Assembly: GCA_032173965.1 (NCBI GenBank)
Contig: CM063290.1
Coordinates: 5,035,501-5,099,500, forward strand
Reading direction: 5' to 3'
From: Sitta carolinensis
Lineage: Eukaryota; Chordata; Aves; Passeriformes; Sittidae
DNA: 64,000 nucleotides
The translations under genes and the position numbers were made by a program. The stretch's first letter is position 1. Each line of letters begins with the position of its first letter. Under the pieces are notes generated by a model. It saw nothing but the letters and a program-made list of their open reading frames with translations, ran no database searches and was not told the DNA's origin. Positions 48,668-61,913 of the stretch are shown piece by piece.

Positions 48668-51600
48668 TTTTGTTGTGTTCTACACTGCATTTCATGTCAG
48701 GGATCACGCTAATGAAAACTCTGAAGTAAATTGTTATCAATTATTACTGTAATACAGTGCATCATAAATACAATACTTCCTGAACAGTAATAACAATCCT
48801 AAGAAAGTTAGTAACTAGCTTTGGCATAGCATGAATTCATAAAGGAGAAGGACACATTAAGATCAACAAGGTAAAAGGAAAAAAACTTCAAGTTTTCAGT
48901 GTAAATTCTAGCAAGGATGACCTTTAAAAAGTTTTCAGAAATTTGTCTGTGCTCGGAACAGACATCCTGCAAGTATATCATAGTTCTTTATTTCACTTTT
49001 CCTTTCTCACCCTCTATCCATATACCTTTTCAGCTCTTGAAAAATGCCAGTGTAAATGTGCTGTGAAATATGTCTGCCACATAAATGTTCCTTTTCTTTT
49101 TATCCTTCATTAGGACACTGTGATTTATAACGGGCGGCTGTTCCGGATTGTGTCAATTGCTCCAGAATGGTGGCATTACTCTTTGGGGTGAAGCACAGGA
49201 CAGGTCCTGGCAATACAAGGCACATTTGGCTTGGCAAACATTGCTGAAGAATAGCTGTGTGCTCCTTTGGGATGGAGCAGCAAGACTGACGGGAAGATTT
49301 AAGCTGTCCTTCAGTTTTGGACTGCTCCAGTAGACTTTTTGTGGTGAGGCTGTAGCCTGTAGCAGGGAAAGGCTTGGAGGAGGCAGAAGAGGGTTTGTTT
49401 TGGTGACTTTAAGGTGGATATCCCCTGGAAGATTCTAAAGCACTCCTGGAAAGGCACACTGTGCTGAAAGGAGGAAGCAGAGACCTCTCTAAGCCCCTCT
49501 CCCCCTCTCCCACAAAGACCTGTGGTAGGAGCAGCACAAGGCATTTAGACTCTTGGTGAGTAAAGCAGTGACAGGCTTGCAGATGGAGAACACTAAAAAG
49601 TAGTTTTGTTGCATTTTGGACTGAAAGGGAAAGGTAGCTGCAAGCCAATTCCACTTGTGGAGCTTCAGAGCAGCTGCTCATGACCAGCAGCACAGCCTGA
49701 GAGGTGAGGACCTCTGCAATCTGGTAGTGGCACTGCTCAGCTCCCCGCTGGAAGGACCAGAATTCTGCTTTAGGGAATCTAACCCTCCTTTCCTGCAGCT
49801 AATTCTGTAGCTGTCATATTTTGATGGTAATAAATTGAGATGGCAACCAGTAGCTTGGTCAAAAAGGGACAAAAATGTTGAGAGGAGCCAGTTCTGATGA
49901 GTGCTGTGTGAAGGATGAGGAAGGCCTGGGTCGTTAGTGATGACTGATGCTAGAGCAGAAGCATATAAATGATATAATGAAGTAATACATTAGGGCACAA
50001 TATGAAGCCCCTCTCGACCTGGGAAATGTATCACCACTCAAATTTCTTTTCTCTTGAAGGTCTTCTCTTAACCTTGCAAGGAGAGCTTGATGGGAATTTC
50101 TGTCAAGTCTCCACTTGCTTAAATGTCACTGGATGTTTTAATTTACAGGCATTATCTGCCTGGGAGTGGTAATGCTCTGGCTGTTAGTGGAAAAGAAAGC
50201 TTGTTATCAATATTAGGCTCTTTTTATTTGGGAGCATAGGTTTCTTTGATTTGGTTTACTTCAGAAGAATAATTCTGAGATATTTAGAGAAGCTCAACAC
50301 AAGGTCACAATGAATTTCAACGCAATTATTTCATGATTTAAGACAGCAAGAGAGCCTAATGTGCAGCCCATTTTACTTTGTTTTCTTGAATAAAAATGAA
50401 CTGTTGAGAGGAGCAGGCTGAAGTTTCTGATGGCTCCTGTAAATCATCTCAGCTGCCAATGGCACACAGCAGCTTTCAAGGGAGAATATCAGCTGGGTTT
50501 TGTACTTGTTTAACTATTAAATAAAGTCCTGTGGGCTCTCAGTGGAAGCTGTCCTGATGTATTTATATGCACTTTCATGGTTTTATCACCATCCATGCTG
50601 CCTCCCTAGGTGGATTAAAGCCAGAAGGAAGGGAGTATTTGTCCTGCCTTGGTTTGGCTGCCTGGTTTGTCAGGGACAGGAGGGCTTGGCCCATCCACCA
50701 CACTCAACGCAGTCAGTGGCCACCTTCACTTGCCAAATGCTTTTGGCCCTGTCCTTGGGAAGCCCTGCAGAAGGGTGGCTGTGCCTGAATTCTGCAGTTG
50801 GGCTGGGATTCAGGTGCTCTGCAATGTGTTTCAGATTTCTGTCACAACGTCTGACAGTCCTTTCATCTCTGTCTTTCTGCTCACATGCAAAGTTCTCTGC
50901 TTCTTGATTCACCCAGTGTTTTTAACAGTTAGCTTAGACCACTCCAAGCATCAAACTGCCAGGAGAAGGCATTTGTTGCTTCTCCTCATGACTTGGCCTT
51001 TTTCTTGTGGACTACTATGCTCCATTCAATATTTTGGATATATTGAATAACTATGTATTAAGATATATCATCCTAACATTGCTTCTTTTGGTATATTTGA
51101 TCTTAATATATTATTTAGCTGCTAAGTTTCACCTTATCTGCATTAAGGCTGCTGGCTTTCATGAAGCTGGTGTCTTATTTTTGGTATATTGCATAATCTG
51201 TGGAATTTAGTCTGTTTAAAAATTGATACGACATAAAAAACTATTTTGTGCACATAATAACTTACAGTAGAAAATGAGGTGCAAGTTTGGTACACAGATT
51301 CTAAATTATTTACATTTTCCATAAAAAAGGAGTGCAGAAAAATTCCTGCTTGTAACTTTCCCCTCTGAGTTTACCATTCTTCTGTCTTCATCCCATTTTG
51401 TTTGCCTTACACAATTATGTCATTGGAACAATCAAATACTAAATCTAGATGAGGGTAAGGATTTATATTTTACATTATAATTCATTTAATATTTTAATTT
51501 TCTGTCCTTTTGAACCAAGCATCACCTTTAAAGTGCTCTGTTGTAGATGGGTTAAGGAATCACAGGAGACATTGGGGTTTAATCTGAGCAGGAGCCTGTT

Positions 51601-54600
51601 TTCTGTCTGGTGGTTTCATCGCTACAGAGCTGAAGAGGAGAAGTTTGGGCTATGAATCATTGGAAACACAATCTGTATTTCCAACAGGAAAAACAAATAC
51701 ACAAAATCTGATCCTGTCTCAGTAGATATGTTTCTTTCATTAGGAGCCAGAGGCCTCCAGGGGTCCTCTGGCCTCAGTTTTGTTTAAGCCAAAAAACAGT
51801 TTGAGGAACATATGTAGATTGCAATAATGATTGGTCAGAGTGCCTTTTACTTGATTTTTTGGGGGTATTTTTGTACTCAAGAATTTTGTTACAAACTTAG
51901 CTAGGTCTGTGCACAGGAGTGTGTTGGTGCTTTTCTTTTCCTGCAGCTGGTAAATCTATGTACCATCAAAAACTTGCAGTGTAGGCTAAGATATGTTTTA
52001 ATCCTCCTGCAGTAACAAGTTCATGAATATCATGAACCCACCCTTCACTGTTAATAATGCAAAATTTACTAAAGGACCAATAATGAGCTGATAGGTTTCA
52101 GGGAAAAGATGTTTTATTTAGAGGGATTTGTTTAGAGAAATGTTTTTTTTCTGGCCAAGTCAGACCAAACATGTTGTGAATAGCAGGAAGTTTGATCTAG
52201 GAGCTGGTTTGCTCTTTTATTTATAAAATGCTTGCTTTGGGGATGTTTCAGAAGGCAGGTGTGAAATGGAGAATAATGTATACATGTTGTTCAACATTGG
52301 TTTAAGTTTTTTCTTGATTGATTAAGTTATATGACTAGTTTTTTTCTTTTTTATTAACTGTCTTTTTCTTTCACATAAAGTGTAGGTAATGTCACATCTG
52401 TATAAATCAATATAACAATGGCATTACATATGTATTTTGTTATTTAACCATTGCTCTCTAGGGCATAAATTTGTCAGTCATATTTTATACAGAGTTTCTG
52501 TAAACTGTTATAATCATTACAATCTGTGCAGTGGAAAAATCCTGAAAATCCACATTTTTGGGTGTTTTGAGTGGTGATGGTGTAGCAAAGATAAATAGTA
52601 ACAGGGTCTCTGAATAACAAAATACTGTAAGCATTACAGGAAATAAAGCATGAAGAACATGCTGCTAAAAACACTGAACAAATGAGTACTCTGTGGAGAA
52701 CATATTAGTGCACAGAATTTATCAAGTAATTTCCTGTGAGAGCCACCCATGAATTTATGCCTGGAAATGCAAAAATGTTAAAATACATCGGTGTCTTTTG
52801 GAAGGCTGTCAAATGCACATTTTGTGCTGTATTGAATTATTACTTGTGTGTATATTAAGCAAACATCAAATTGTGCTTAAATCAAAGATAAATGACTGCT
52901 GGTTTGGATGGCTTTTTCTGAGAACTGCCCAGAAAAGAGGGTGAAATTGGAAGTTGTATGCACTCACACCTCACCAATACACAGTGACATAAACCTTGTA
53001 ATACATAAATCTTCTTTTGGGTGATATCTAGGCAGAATGAACTCTCTAAATTTTCCTTCTAGCAGAATTCTTTTATAAGCCAGATGCAACTTATTCTAAC
53101 ATTGATTTGATGAGCAACATTTTGTAGATCTCAAATAATTTTGACCCAAAATTTTATTCATGAGCCCCAAACACAAAGAGGATGTGAGACAAATCATTGT
53201 TTCCCCGTTCCACATCATCATTTTATTCCATCAAGGCATTGTTAGGTGAACACTGTGCCCAGGTTAGTTTAATTGCAACAATTTCTTGTGCTGACCTGTG
53301 CCATGTATAATCCTTTCTAGATCATGATATCATGATGGCACCTAATACAACCTAGAATATGTGGAAAAGATTTATTTTGCTTGGTGTTCTGCTTAGTAAT
53401 TTTGTTACTTTAATATATTAAAAGCTTACAGGTTCAGGGTTTTTTTCAAAATTTATTGATACTGTCTTAACAAATGTGAGAACTTTCAGCCACAGTTATC
53501 TTTAATCACTAATTATCATAAGCTTCTATTCCACCTTGTGGAAGCACAGTCTAACCACAGCTAAGATTCATTTAATCATCATTTCTTGCTTTGCACATGA
53601 TCCTTGCAGCTTTAGGGTGAAAAGGGAGGGTAAAACCTTGCTCTTTAATCCACTGGCAGTTTATGGATTTCTGAGCATCAAGTTGTTTTCTTGCATTCAC
53701 AGCATTTATTTGGTGCCTTGGCCTCTACATGTGAAATGTGCTTTCAGGAAGTTCAGACAACACAACTGCAAGTCTGTCCCTCCCAAATGCTCAGAATTAA
53801 GAACTTTGCTCCCTAAGGGGCTATAGCCATAGTTACAGCAGGGGAGCATTGCTAATGAACAAATCTGTATTTGTAACCCATGTGCATTTGAGTTACACCA
53901 TGTTTGTTGAAATAAATGCACACAGGACCAGATGTGGAAGTAGTATGGGGTTTAAACTGGAGTCATAACTGTACAGACCATGGGGGTCTGGGAAGATTCC
54001 ACAAAGGTGCTCACTTCAGATTTAACCACAGTTACATGAAAGGGAGAAGAGCACTTGAAGAGTTTCAGGGATAGAGATGCCCAGTATGAAAATCTTTGTA
54101 TGCTTCTTTCTCAGAAGTCTAAAATGCAGCAGGCTCTGACCACAACTTCTGACAGCCTGACCACTATGGCCATAAGCAGTGAGGATGGGCTGGGGCATGA
54201 GCAGGAGAAAAGGAAATCAAAGCCATGAGCATAGAATGGAGTGGAACTGAGCAGCTGGAATTTCACATATCTCTCTAGGAAATGCTCATTGTCAAGTTAT
54301 AGTAAGGAATTGCTTCTTTTACTTTGAAAGGCAGTTTGTGTTGGCAAGCCTTTTTAAAGATAGCACATGAAAAGCATGAGGGAACTGAAACATTAAGAAA
54401 GAATACTGTGTGTATTGCTTAATATGTATGACACTAGTGTGTTCTGTCTTTATTACTACCTCAAACATGGTTTTTCCCTCTCCTTTGACCATAAGAAATA
54501 ACCTTGGAATCCTAAAGGAATGAGGCTCTAACTGTAGATATCCACCAATGAAATCAACAAGCAGTTTAGCTTTACACCCTGCTGCATTAGTTTAGTTCAA

Positions 54601-54732
54601 CAGTACTTTCTTAAGGCTCCTTCCAAATTTTCAGTGTGTTTCTGAGCTCCTCGTATAAGGCCCTAAGATAAGTCATGGAAACATAATCAGGATGCTGCCA
54701 AGGTGCTGGCATTTTAATAAAATTCAAAGTGA
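48668..54732. other. Non-coding stretch with a GC-richer portion
   Basis: No gene is supported. Positions 49130-49900 and 50540-50930 are moderately GC-richer and carry several overlapping frames (up to 133 codons) with no domains. They may be decayed repeats or non-coding exons. Small foldbacks: an 8-bp hairpin at 52019-52037 and a 16-bp perfect palindrome at 53321-53336. The remainder is AT-rich and unassigned. Confidence 0.5.
53321..53336. repeat. Perfect 16-bp palindrome
   Basis: ATCATGATATCATGAT is its own reverse complement, with no spacer. It is made of ATCATGAT half-sites around an EcoRV-type GATATC core. It could bind a dimeric factor, or be chance in AT-rich DNA. Confidence 0.8.
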
Positions 54733-55176
54733 GTCATAGAGTCACAGAATGGTTTGGTTTGGAAGGGACTTAAAGATCAGCTTGTTCTACTCTCCTGCCA
54801 TGGGCAGGGTCACCTTCTACTAGACCAGGTTGCTCAAAGCCCTGTCCAGCCTGGCCTTGGGCTTCTTTGGGCAACATTTTGCAGTGCCTTACCACCCTCT
54901 GAGTAAAGAATTTCTTCCTCATCTCTAATATAAACCTGCTCTCTGTCCGCTTAACGTCATTCCCCCTTGTCCCATCACTCCATGACCTGGTTCAAAGTCC
55001 CTCTCCACCTCTTTTCTTGTTCTTTAAGCACTGGAAGAGGCTTTCAGGTCTCCTCAGGGTTTCTCTAGGTGAACACTCCCAGCCTGGCTCCAGAGCAGAG
55101 GGGCTCAAACCCGCAGAGCATTTCCTCTGGCCTCACTCCAACAGATCCCTGTCCTTCCTATGCTGGGGGCCCCATC
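54733..55176 (-). mobile_element. CR1 LINE 3' fragment
   Basis: Read on +, it begins with the antisense terminal motif GTCATAGAGTCACAGAATGG and continues through GGAAGGGACTTAAAGATCAG, TGCCATGGGCAGGGTCACCT, AGACCAGGTTGCTCAAAGCC, GAGTAAAGAATTTCTTCCTC and TCCAACAGATCCCTGTCCTT to TGCTGGGGGCCCC. This is a near-complete match in order to the antisense of the avian CR1 3' region, so the element itself lies on -. It is 5'-truncated (about 440 bp) and the best-preserved CR1 copy here. Confidence 0.96.
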
Positions 55177-58100
55177 TCACTTCTTAATTTCTTTCCATTT
55201 CAGCTTCTCACAGCACAAACCTATTTCATATAAGTCCATTGTTAATGGTGCCAACTATTTACATTTTTTCTTTTGTTTACCATAAAATGAAAGGACTGAT
55301 GAGAAGGTTTGGTGTAGAAACAGAGCTGCCAGCCTGAAATGCTGAAAAGTGATGGTTGTCAGCAACAAGCTTCAGTTACTTCCCTTAGGAAAATTCCACA
55401 CATCACACTGACAGGACATTTCTGTTGATGCTCAGTCTAAATATTAATGTGCTGTCCTTGCTTCTTGCCAGCCCTCCTCTGACACTCCACGCTACTTCTG
55501 TGTGTCTGTACCTTTGGAATACATGAAATGCTGCTGTTTTCCATTCTCAGGACTTTATTCCTTTCTTGATCAAAATGCTTAGTCTTATCTTCTGGGGACA
55601 AGGCCCAAAAGATTCCATATTTGCAAAGCTGAGTGTTTTCAAAGCTGGTTCTAGAACTTTGCCTCCTTGACAGTTTTGTCCACACCCAAAAATCCTGCAC
55701 CTCCTGTTTTCCAAGGAAAGAATGGAACACACTGGTTAAAGGCTATAAAAATAGGCAGAAAGTAACCTCAACTTTTTATCTTAATTTTTGAATTATGTAC
55801 AGCGCTATACATCTCTTTGGTATATCTTAATTGCAATTTCAAAGATAAAAATTCAAATAATGGTGGTGTCTATCTCTGAATATATACACCTTTCATTATT
55901 GAACATTGCCTCTGCATGCCATTCATTGTTCTATATTTGCAAAAAAAATGTCATAAAGATGACTATCTTTGGATGTCTGCAGTTGCATGAATCAGTAAAT
56001 TGTTTATTTTCTCAGTGGGAGTTCACTCAGGACATTGAGGAGCTATTTCCTCCTAATTAGTTCCCTTGAGTCCTCTTATAAAAAAACCACCTTAGGCTTC
56101 AAGGAGTCTGTTTGGGGTCATTATTTTCTTGATAAATGTACTCTCCACCACTCCAGATTTCCCAGAAGGGAGACTGCGGGGTAGAAGAATGTTGTGTTGC
56201 ACAATATATTCCATGATTGGTTCAAATTACTCAATTTACCCTGTATTTTCAAAAAAACCAATCCGAAATCATCAGTCAGCCACATCCTACTTCCAGTGCT
56301 GATGCCAGGCAGTCATTTTCCCTCAGAGCATCTTGAACATGAGCTCTCCTCAGCTTGTTTCTTACTTTGATGAACTGGATGGCTGCAGGGACTGTACTGA
56401 GATTTGAGACATTTCATTTGAGATGTTGCTGGTCGTTTCCACTGCTGATAGCTCTGTAGGAAAGGAGTGGACAACGTTGATTTTGCTCATACCAGGCAGA
56501 GATTATTGACCTGTAAAATTTACCATCATATTTTATCAAGCCACTCTGAGATGTCATTTTGTCAGATAGGTGTGATAATGCAAGGTGATTTATCTTGTCT
56601 AATCTTTGAAAGGTAACCTGCAATCAAACCTCAGACAATACTGAAAGATGTTGTCAGTTATTTAGCCCACGCTGAAGAGACAAGAATTTTTGTTTTGGTC
56701 TTTAGATCAACAAATTCTTCCTCAAAAAGAGAAGTATATCCTTCATTTTAGACTCAAATTTTAGCTCCATGTGGTGTAAATGTGTTCATTTTCACCTGTC
56801 AGAAACCCCTTCATGCTCTGTATCTTGTGATTATTACGCTGTGATCGTGCCTTGATAGCTGCTCACCTCTACGATTCAGAGTTGCCAAGTTCAACGTTGT
56901 GTTTTTATTTATTCTGCCGGTGCAGAGCTGACTCTATCAGAGTTTTGGGCTGATTGAAACATTGGGCTTTAGGGGCTCCTAAATCCCTCTAAATCCCCGT
57001 GTTTTATTTTGGCCTTAGCAGACTGCAGGGCAGTTGGGCAGAGCAGGCACTGCCAGTGGGGTTGCAGGTGTGTCCATGTGCTCCTGCAGGTATTGTCTGA
57101 CTCTCATCTGTGCCAGCCTCCCTGCAAAACATGGATAAAACTGGTCTGAAAAGTGCTGTGGAGCTGTGAGTGCCCATCAATAGCACCCCCAGCCAGGAGT
57201 GTGTAACCCACAGGTGGCTGTGGGAGAGAGGAATGCTGCCTTGGGATAATTCTCTGCTGCAACATCCCCTCTGCACAAAAATGCCTCTTAACCCCTCACC
57301 TTTCCAAGCTAATATTCCCAGTGTCAAGGAAACACTTTTGGTTTATTTCAGTGGAAGTTTGTTTGATTGAAGCCTGAAAAATAGAAATAAACCTTTTCAT
57401 TGACAGAAGATGCCCCCTTTTTTTAATCTGTGACTATGAAAATATCATCCAGACATCTCTTAGGTTTGCAATGTGAGCTTGCAAGCCTCTCTTGCAGTCT
57501 GAATTTCACGTGTGCAGCACAAGTCCAGCATCACTGTAAACACTGAGAACAGCTGTGAACAGAGAAAATGAAAAGCCGAGAAAAACAGATGCCTTTCAAT
57601 TTGTACACATTATTTAATATTGAACTGACCCATAACACAACGTTAGATGCTTTATTATATTTGCCCACCTTGGAAAGAAGCTGGAGCAGCAGCAGTGGCC
57701 AGCACAGGCGTGTGGGGAATGCAGCCACAATTCCTGCACCCTCTACTGGCTGATGCACAGACCTCAGAGGGGGCTGCAGGATTTTCTTTCTCAGCTATAA
57801 GAATAAATTTCTCAGCTGGAAGAGTAACATTTGCCAGCAAAAAATTTATAGCGTCATTATTAGTAGAAATAGGAAATTTGGGTGCTCTAGTTGGCTGGAA
57901 TAGGAAAGAAAGTAAAAGGTCTGAGAAATAGAAAACTAATGAATTCTTTCATCTTGCCGAAGAAACTAGTTTTTGAGAACCACTGTGCTCACTTTCTACA
58001 GCAAGGGAATTCCAAAGTTGGCACACAGAAGGAGATTAAGCTGTATTGTACTAATTCTGAATGCCAGAGACATTGTTCATTAAGTTCTGCAAATTCCAGA

Positions 58101-58415
58101 TGTGGGGGGAGAAAAAGTAGTATTCTGTAATCAAGACCTAGAAATCTGAAAATTGAAATTCAGCATCATGTCTTTTTGGGTGTGGGATGCACTTCAGTCA
58201 CAGGTGAGTATTACAAAGTATTTGTATAGGTTTAACTTTCGGGTGGTTGCAGCTGATCTTGTAATAAAAACCAGCTGCAGTTTCAAAAGTCCATGTAGAG
58301 AGCACTCTGTGACAAGATCATGGTGTAGAGAGGATCATACACCCTCCAGGGTTATGGGTTATGACATCAATTAAATTACAGGCTTCTAGGCTGCTGCAGT
58401 TTCTCTAATGCTCTT

Positions 58416-58417
<2 letters not shown>
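55177..58417. other. AT-rich non-coding stretch
   Basis: No gene is supported. The - strand frames at 55437-55730 and 57004-57327 have no recognisable domain and overlap others. A GC-richer patch lies at 57000-57330. No named repeat was identified. Confidence 0.5.

Positions 58418-58465
<48 letters not shown>
58418..58465. repeat. T48 homopolymer
   Basis: Forty-eight consecutive T, directly visible. The sequence immediately to the right (58466-58670), which would be the body of a - strand retrocopy, does not match a gene I recognise. The - strand frame at 58405-58608 is poly-Lys from this run. Confidence 0.95.
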
Positions 58466-59550
58466 CTTCCTGGTCTGCCTACATGGATGCCAGCTAAGGC
58501 CTCCTGAGCTTGTGTTGTTCCTGCCACAGCAGACCGAGGTATCTGCAGATGATTTGCACAGAGCAGGGGAGCTGTTGGTGTGTCCAGGTCTCCAGGGTGC
58601 CTCACCATGTAGATCTGGTGCTATCTCGTGTGTCTGTGTGCAGCAAGAGGCACAGAACTTCTTAACCTAACACAACCCCATTACACAGCTACAATGAAGA
58701 ATTTTGTTGTTGCCTCTCTGCTATTAAATTATTTGGACTGTTAGATTTTACGGGAATTATATTATTGGGCTATAAAGAACAACTCACACTACAGTGAGAC
58801 TTCCAGAAATCACAAGTGCTTTGAACTGCCTTCAGTTTACTTTAAAGTAGTTGTATTTTCAGAAGGATTTTTGCCCCTCTCATTGCCAGTTAGAGATGAG
58901 GCTTCTCTGGGTCCTTCAGTACAGGAGCTCTCAGGTGTCTTTGCTTTGGAGAACCTTGGCAACTTCTGTTCTCTCTGCTTTGCCTGTGTGTTCCTGCCCG
59001 TACCTGTCAATTTTGTGTCGTTTGTCATCGTGCAGTGAATCGGATCCCCAGACATGACAAGCTTTAAGACTTGCTAAGATAAGCAGGTGAACGTGCTACA
59101 ATGTTTGTACAATGGTATTTTCATATTGATATTATCTCCTGGACTTCCCATCACCACCGATTCTATTTAATGCTTGCAAAACACAGCAACGCGTCCTTTA
59201 TGAAGGGTTTTCCTGTCAGTTCATTATTTCCCATTGCTTATTTTGGCAGAATTTCATAAGCACTCCTCATATTGACTCCTCCACAAACCCAGTCAGTCCC
59301 ACACAACCCTCTGGGGTGCCTGGCCTCTTCCAGAGGGCTCTCAGCTCCCTGCAGGAGCACGGACTTGCTGCTGCACCTGCAGGCAGCTGCGTGGGTCAGT
59401 GCCAAGCAGCTGGGGCTGGCAGAGGCTGCCTCTTGACCTCCCTCTCCTCCCCAGCTGGGGAATCCCTACATGCCTGCCCCCTTCTCCTAGGTATGGGAAG
59501 ATTGTCTCTGCCCTGGTGATAAAAAAATCAAAATGGATTAGGCAGAGTTA
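58466..59550. other. Mixed non-coding stretch
   Basis: No gene is supported. Positions 59290-59515 form a GC-rich patch with an unremarkable 67-codon frame. The rest is AT-rich and unassigned. Confidence 0.5.
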
Positions 59551-59640
59551 AAGGCAGGAAAGACAAAAGAGTTTGCTCAAGGTCTCAACTCAGTCAGTGG
59601 CATAGCCAGAGCAGGGCTCTGCCCTGCTCCCAGCCCAGTA
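59551..59640 (+). mobile_element. Probable ancient MIR/CORE-SINE fragment
   Basis: The block GTTTGCTCAAGGTCTCAACT followed by CAGTCAGTGGCATAGCCAGA and GCAGGGCTCTGCCCTG parallels the MIR core and 3' part ('acttgcccaaggtcacacag', 'ctagtaagtggcagagccgg', 'gattcgaacccag'). Spacing is conserved but the tRNA-like head is not visible. It is highly diverged, as expected for an element older than the bird radiation. Confidence 0.45.
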
Positions 59641-61555
59641 CCCAAACCCCAGCACGCCCCAGCCTCTTTCAAATGCAGCTCACACAAAGCAGATTGGAAG
59701 TGATTTACTGCTCTTTAGGAGTGTTTTCAAATTGCATCTTTTTCAGTTGTCAGGAATTAACTGCAACTGCCTGAGTTTTAATTAATGGATCATGTTATTT
59801 GGTGCATCTGAAAAGAAAATTTAAGAAACATCTTTGGCTCTTTTGGCCAGTAGCCATAATGACAGCCAGGCTAATTATATCGGTCACCAAGTTATCGGTG
59901 CAATCGTAACTGGAGGCAAACAGATGCCAAGAGAAGCTGGTAGTAAAATCATGATGTATTTCACAGTCATCTTATTACTGACTGATTTAAATAAGGACCT
60001 AAAATGCTCTGTCAGTACAGACAGTGTCAAGGTTCCAGCAAGTCTTAATTCACACAAGTTCAAGCTTTCCTTGCTTATGGGAAGTGACTGGTGAAAAAGG
60101 AAAAGGTATGCCACAGCCAAAGCATGTGGAAAACAATTTACTGTTTGTACTTGCAAATGCCAACAATCCAGGTCACATATTCTCTTTTTTTCCCTGTCGA
60201 GTTTAAGTATTATAAAGAAAACTCTCTGAGGAGGTTCCTGTAACTTCCTTTTCATCACGTGAGAGATGAAGTTGGCCCATAGTTCTCTGTCATTTGCTTG
60301 CTGGGTCTAAATGAATATAAACTGCATGTAATAGTGACTCAGAGCAGCAGCTCCTTCAGGGAATGTCCCTGTGTGCTTTCAAACTCAGCACGTTGGAAGT
60401 AGAATACAGTATGTACTCAACGTTAGGTTTAAACTAATTTAATTAGAAAAACTAGAAATTGGTTGGCTTTCACACAGTATGAAGAGAAAGCTCTTTGTCT
60501 AAATGCTTTCCATAATTTATAAAACAAAATCTAGACCCATAGTTTCCTCTACTGGGTCACTGCAAACCAAGGTAGTTCTGGATTATGGCTTCAAATAATA
60601 ACTGAAATTTTGGGAAGGAACAAAGTCATAAAACTCTTCTGGACTAAATGTATTCCCAGCCACATAAACAAGGAAATGGATTTTATAATTAATTCAGAGT
60701 TCCCTGGCAAGCACAGTGTTGTAATGTGTTGTAATCTACTGATTAAGTTCCAGTAAGAACACTGGCAATGGCTTTTTTTATCAATATCTGTCTTTTAACA
60801 GCACCCGAAAGAACCTGAAATTCTGAATCTCAGAATAACCCCGGGTGGATTGTGCTCATCTGAGCATCCAGTCAGCCCTTGGAGAGGGCAGAGTCTGTAG
60901 GAACAGGGTTCGTGCCATCCTTGGCTCCTGTTTGCTTCCTCTTGCCACTCCTCGAGCGCTGTGTTTTGGAAACACAGTCTTTTATAGAAAATTCCTTTTG
61001 AGAAGTTCAGGCTGAATGGGTGTTTGAAATCTTCCAGGGCTGCTAATTTTCTTGACTCTTGCTATGTGAAACTCCAACCAGTGTCAAGTGAGTCCTTTGC
61101 CATACAACAAAGAATTGTAATTTTCACAATGCATTTGTTTTAGTGCAAAAGGACGATACTGAAGAAAGCAAACGATAACCGTGCTTGGAGAGACTAAAGG
61201 ACTGTCAGGGCCCCGTGTCTTTGTGAAGATGCTCTGTGAAGAACGATGGCCTCTTTAAGTGCCTCTTCTTGGCAAGGTTAAAGCAAATGAATGGCAATAA
61301 CTCAGCAGTTACAGCTAACTACAGCAGCTCATAGGCAGGCATTATAATTTCATTAAAGATTTGGCAATCCGGGCAACCTAAAGAGTATAAATGCATGGAG
61401 ATGAGCAATCTTAAGTTTCATGAAATCAAAGAAAATATTTAACAAAGTTATTGCAAGACGCCACTTAATGAGCTATCTTGAGACAAACAGATAATGAATA
61501 TTTAGTATTTTGTATATGTAAACAGTTCCACCTGTTCTACCTATTAGAAATTAAC

Positions 61556-61573
61556 TTTTTTTTTTTTTTTTTT
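61556..61573. repeat. T18 homopolymer
   Basis: Eighteen consecutive T, directly visible. Confidence 0.9.
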
Positions 61574-61880
61574 GAGAAACACGGTCTGATAAAATTTAAA
61601 TTGGAAAGAAAAACTTGACTTTCTTAAGCTGCATATTTCAATAGCTCATGAAACTTGTGTTGCATTAAAAAACTGCAAAGCTTTGGGTGCATACTTTATG
61701 TATCTCAATGGGCGTTTTAGCTTGGATTGCTAGTTGGGAGTCTCTTTACCTTTTGATTGTGTGTTTTGCTCTTTTGGAGGTTAATTGCTTACATGAGGGT
61801 TGCATGAAGGGTTTCACGTCCTTAAAACAAGAAAATGGAGCAGAGGAGAATTTTAGAATATTGCAGGATGCTGGCCTTTA

Positions 61881-61913
61881 AAATTTCCATGGATTTTCAG
61901 TCCATGGAAATTT
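61881..61913. repeat. Perfect 13-bp inverted repeat (hairpin)
   Basis: The arms 61881-61893 (AAATTTCCATGGA) and 61901-61913 are exact reverse complements around the 7-nt loop TTTTCAG. The pairing does not extend outward. The function is unknown. Confidence 0.85.

Noticed and set aside
48385..48729. Frame with a long poly-Tyr tract
   Set aside because: Translation of the (TAT)25 microsatellite.
49110..49190. Possible exon after a TTCATTAG acceptor-like string
   Set aside because: The frame stops after about 20 codons and encodes no recognised protein; the upstream polypyrimidine tract is weak.
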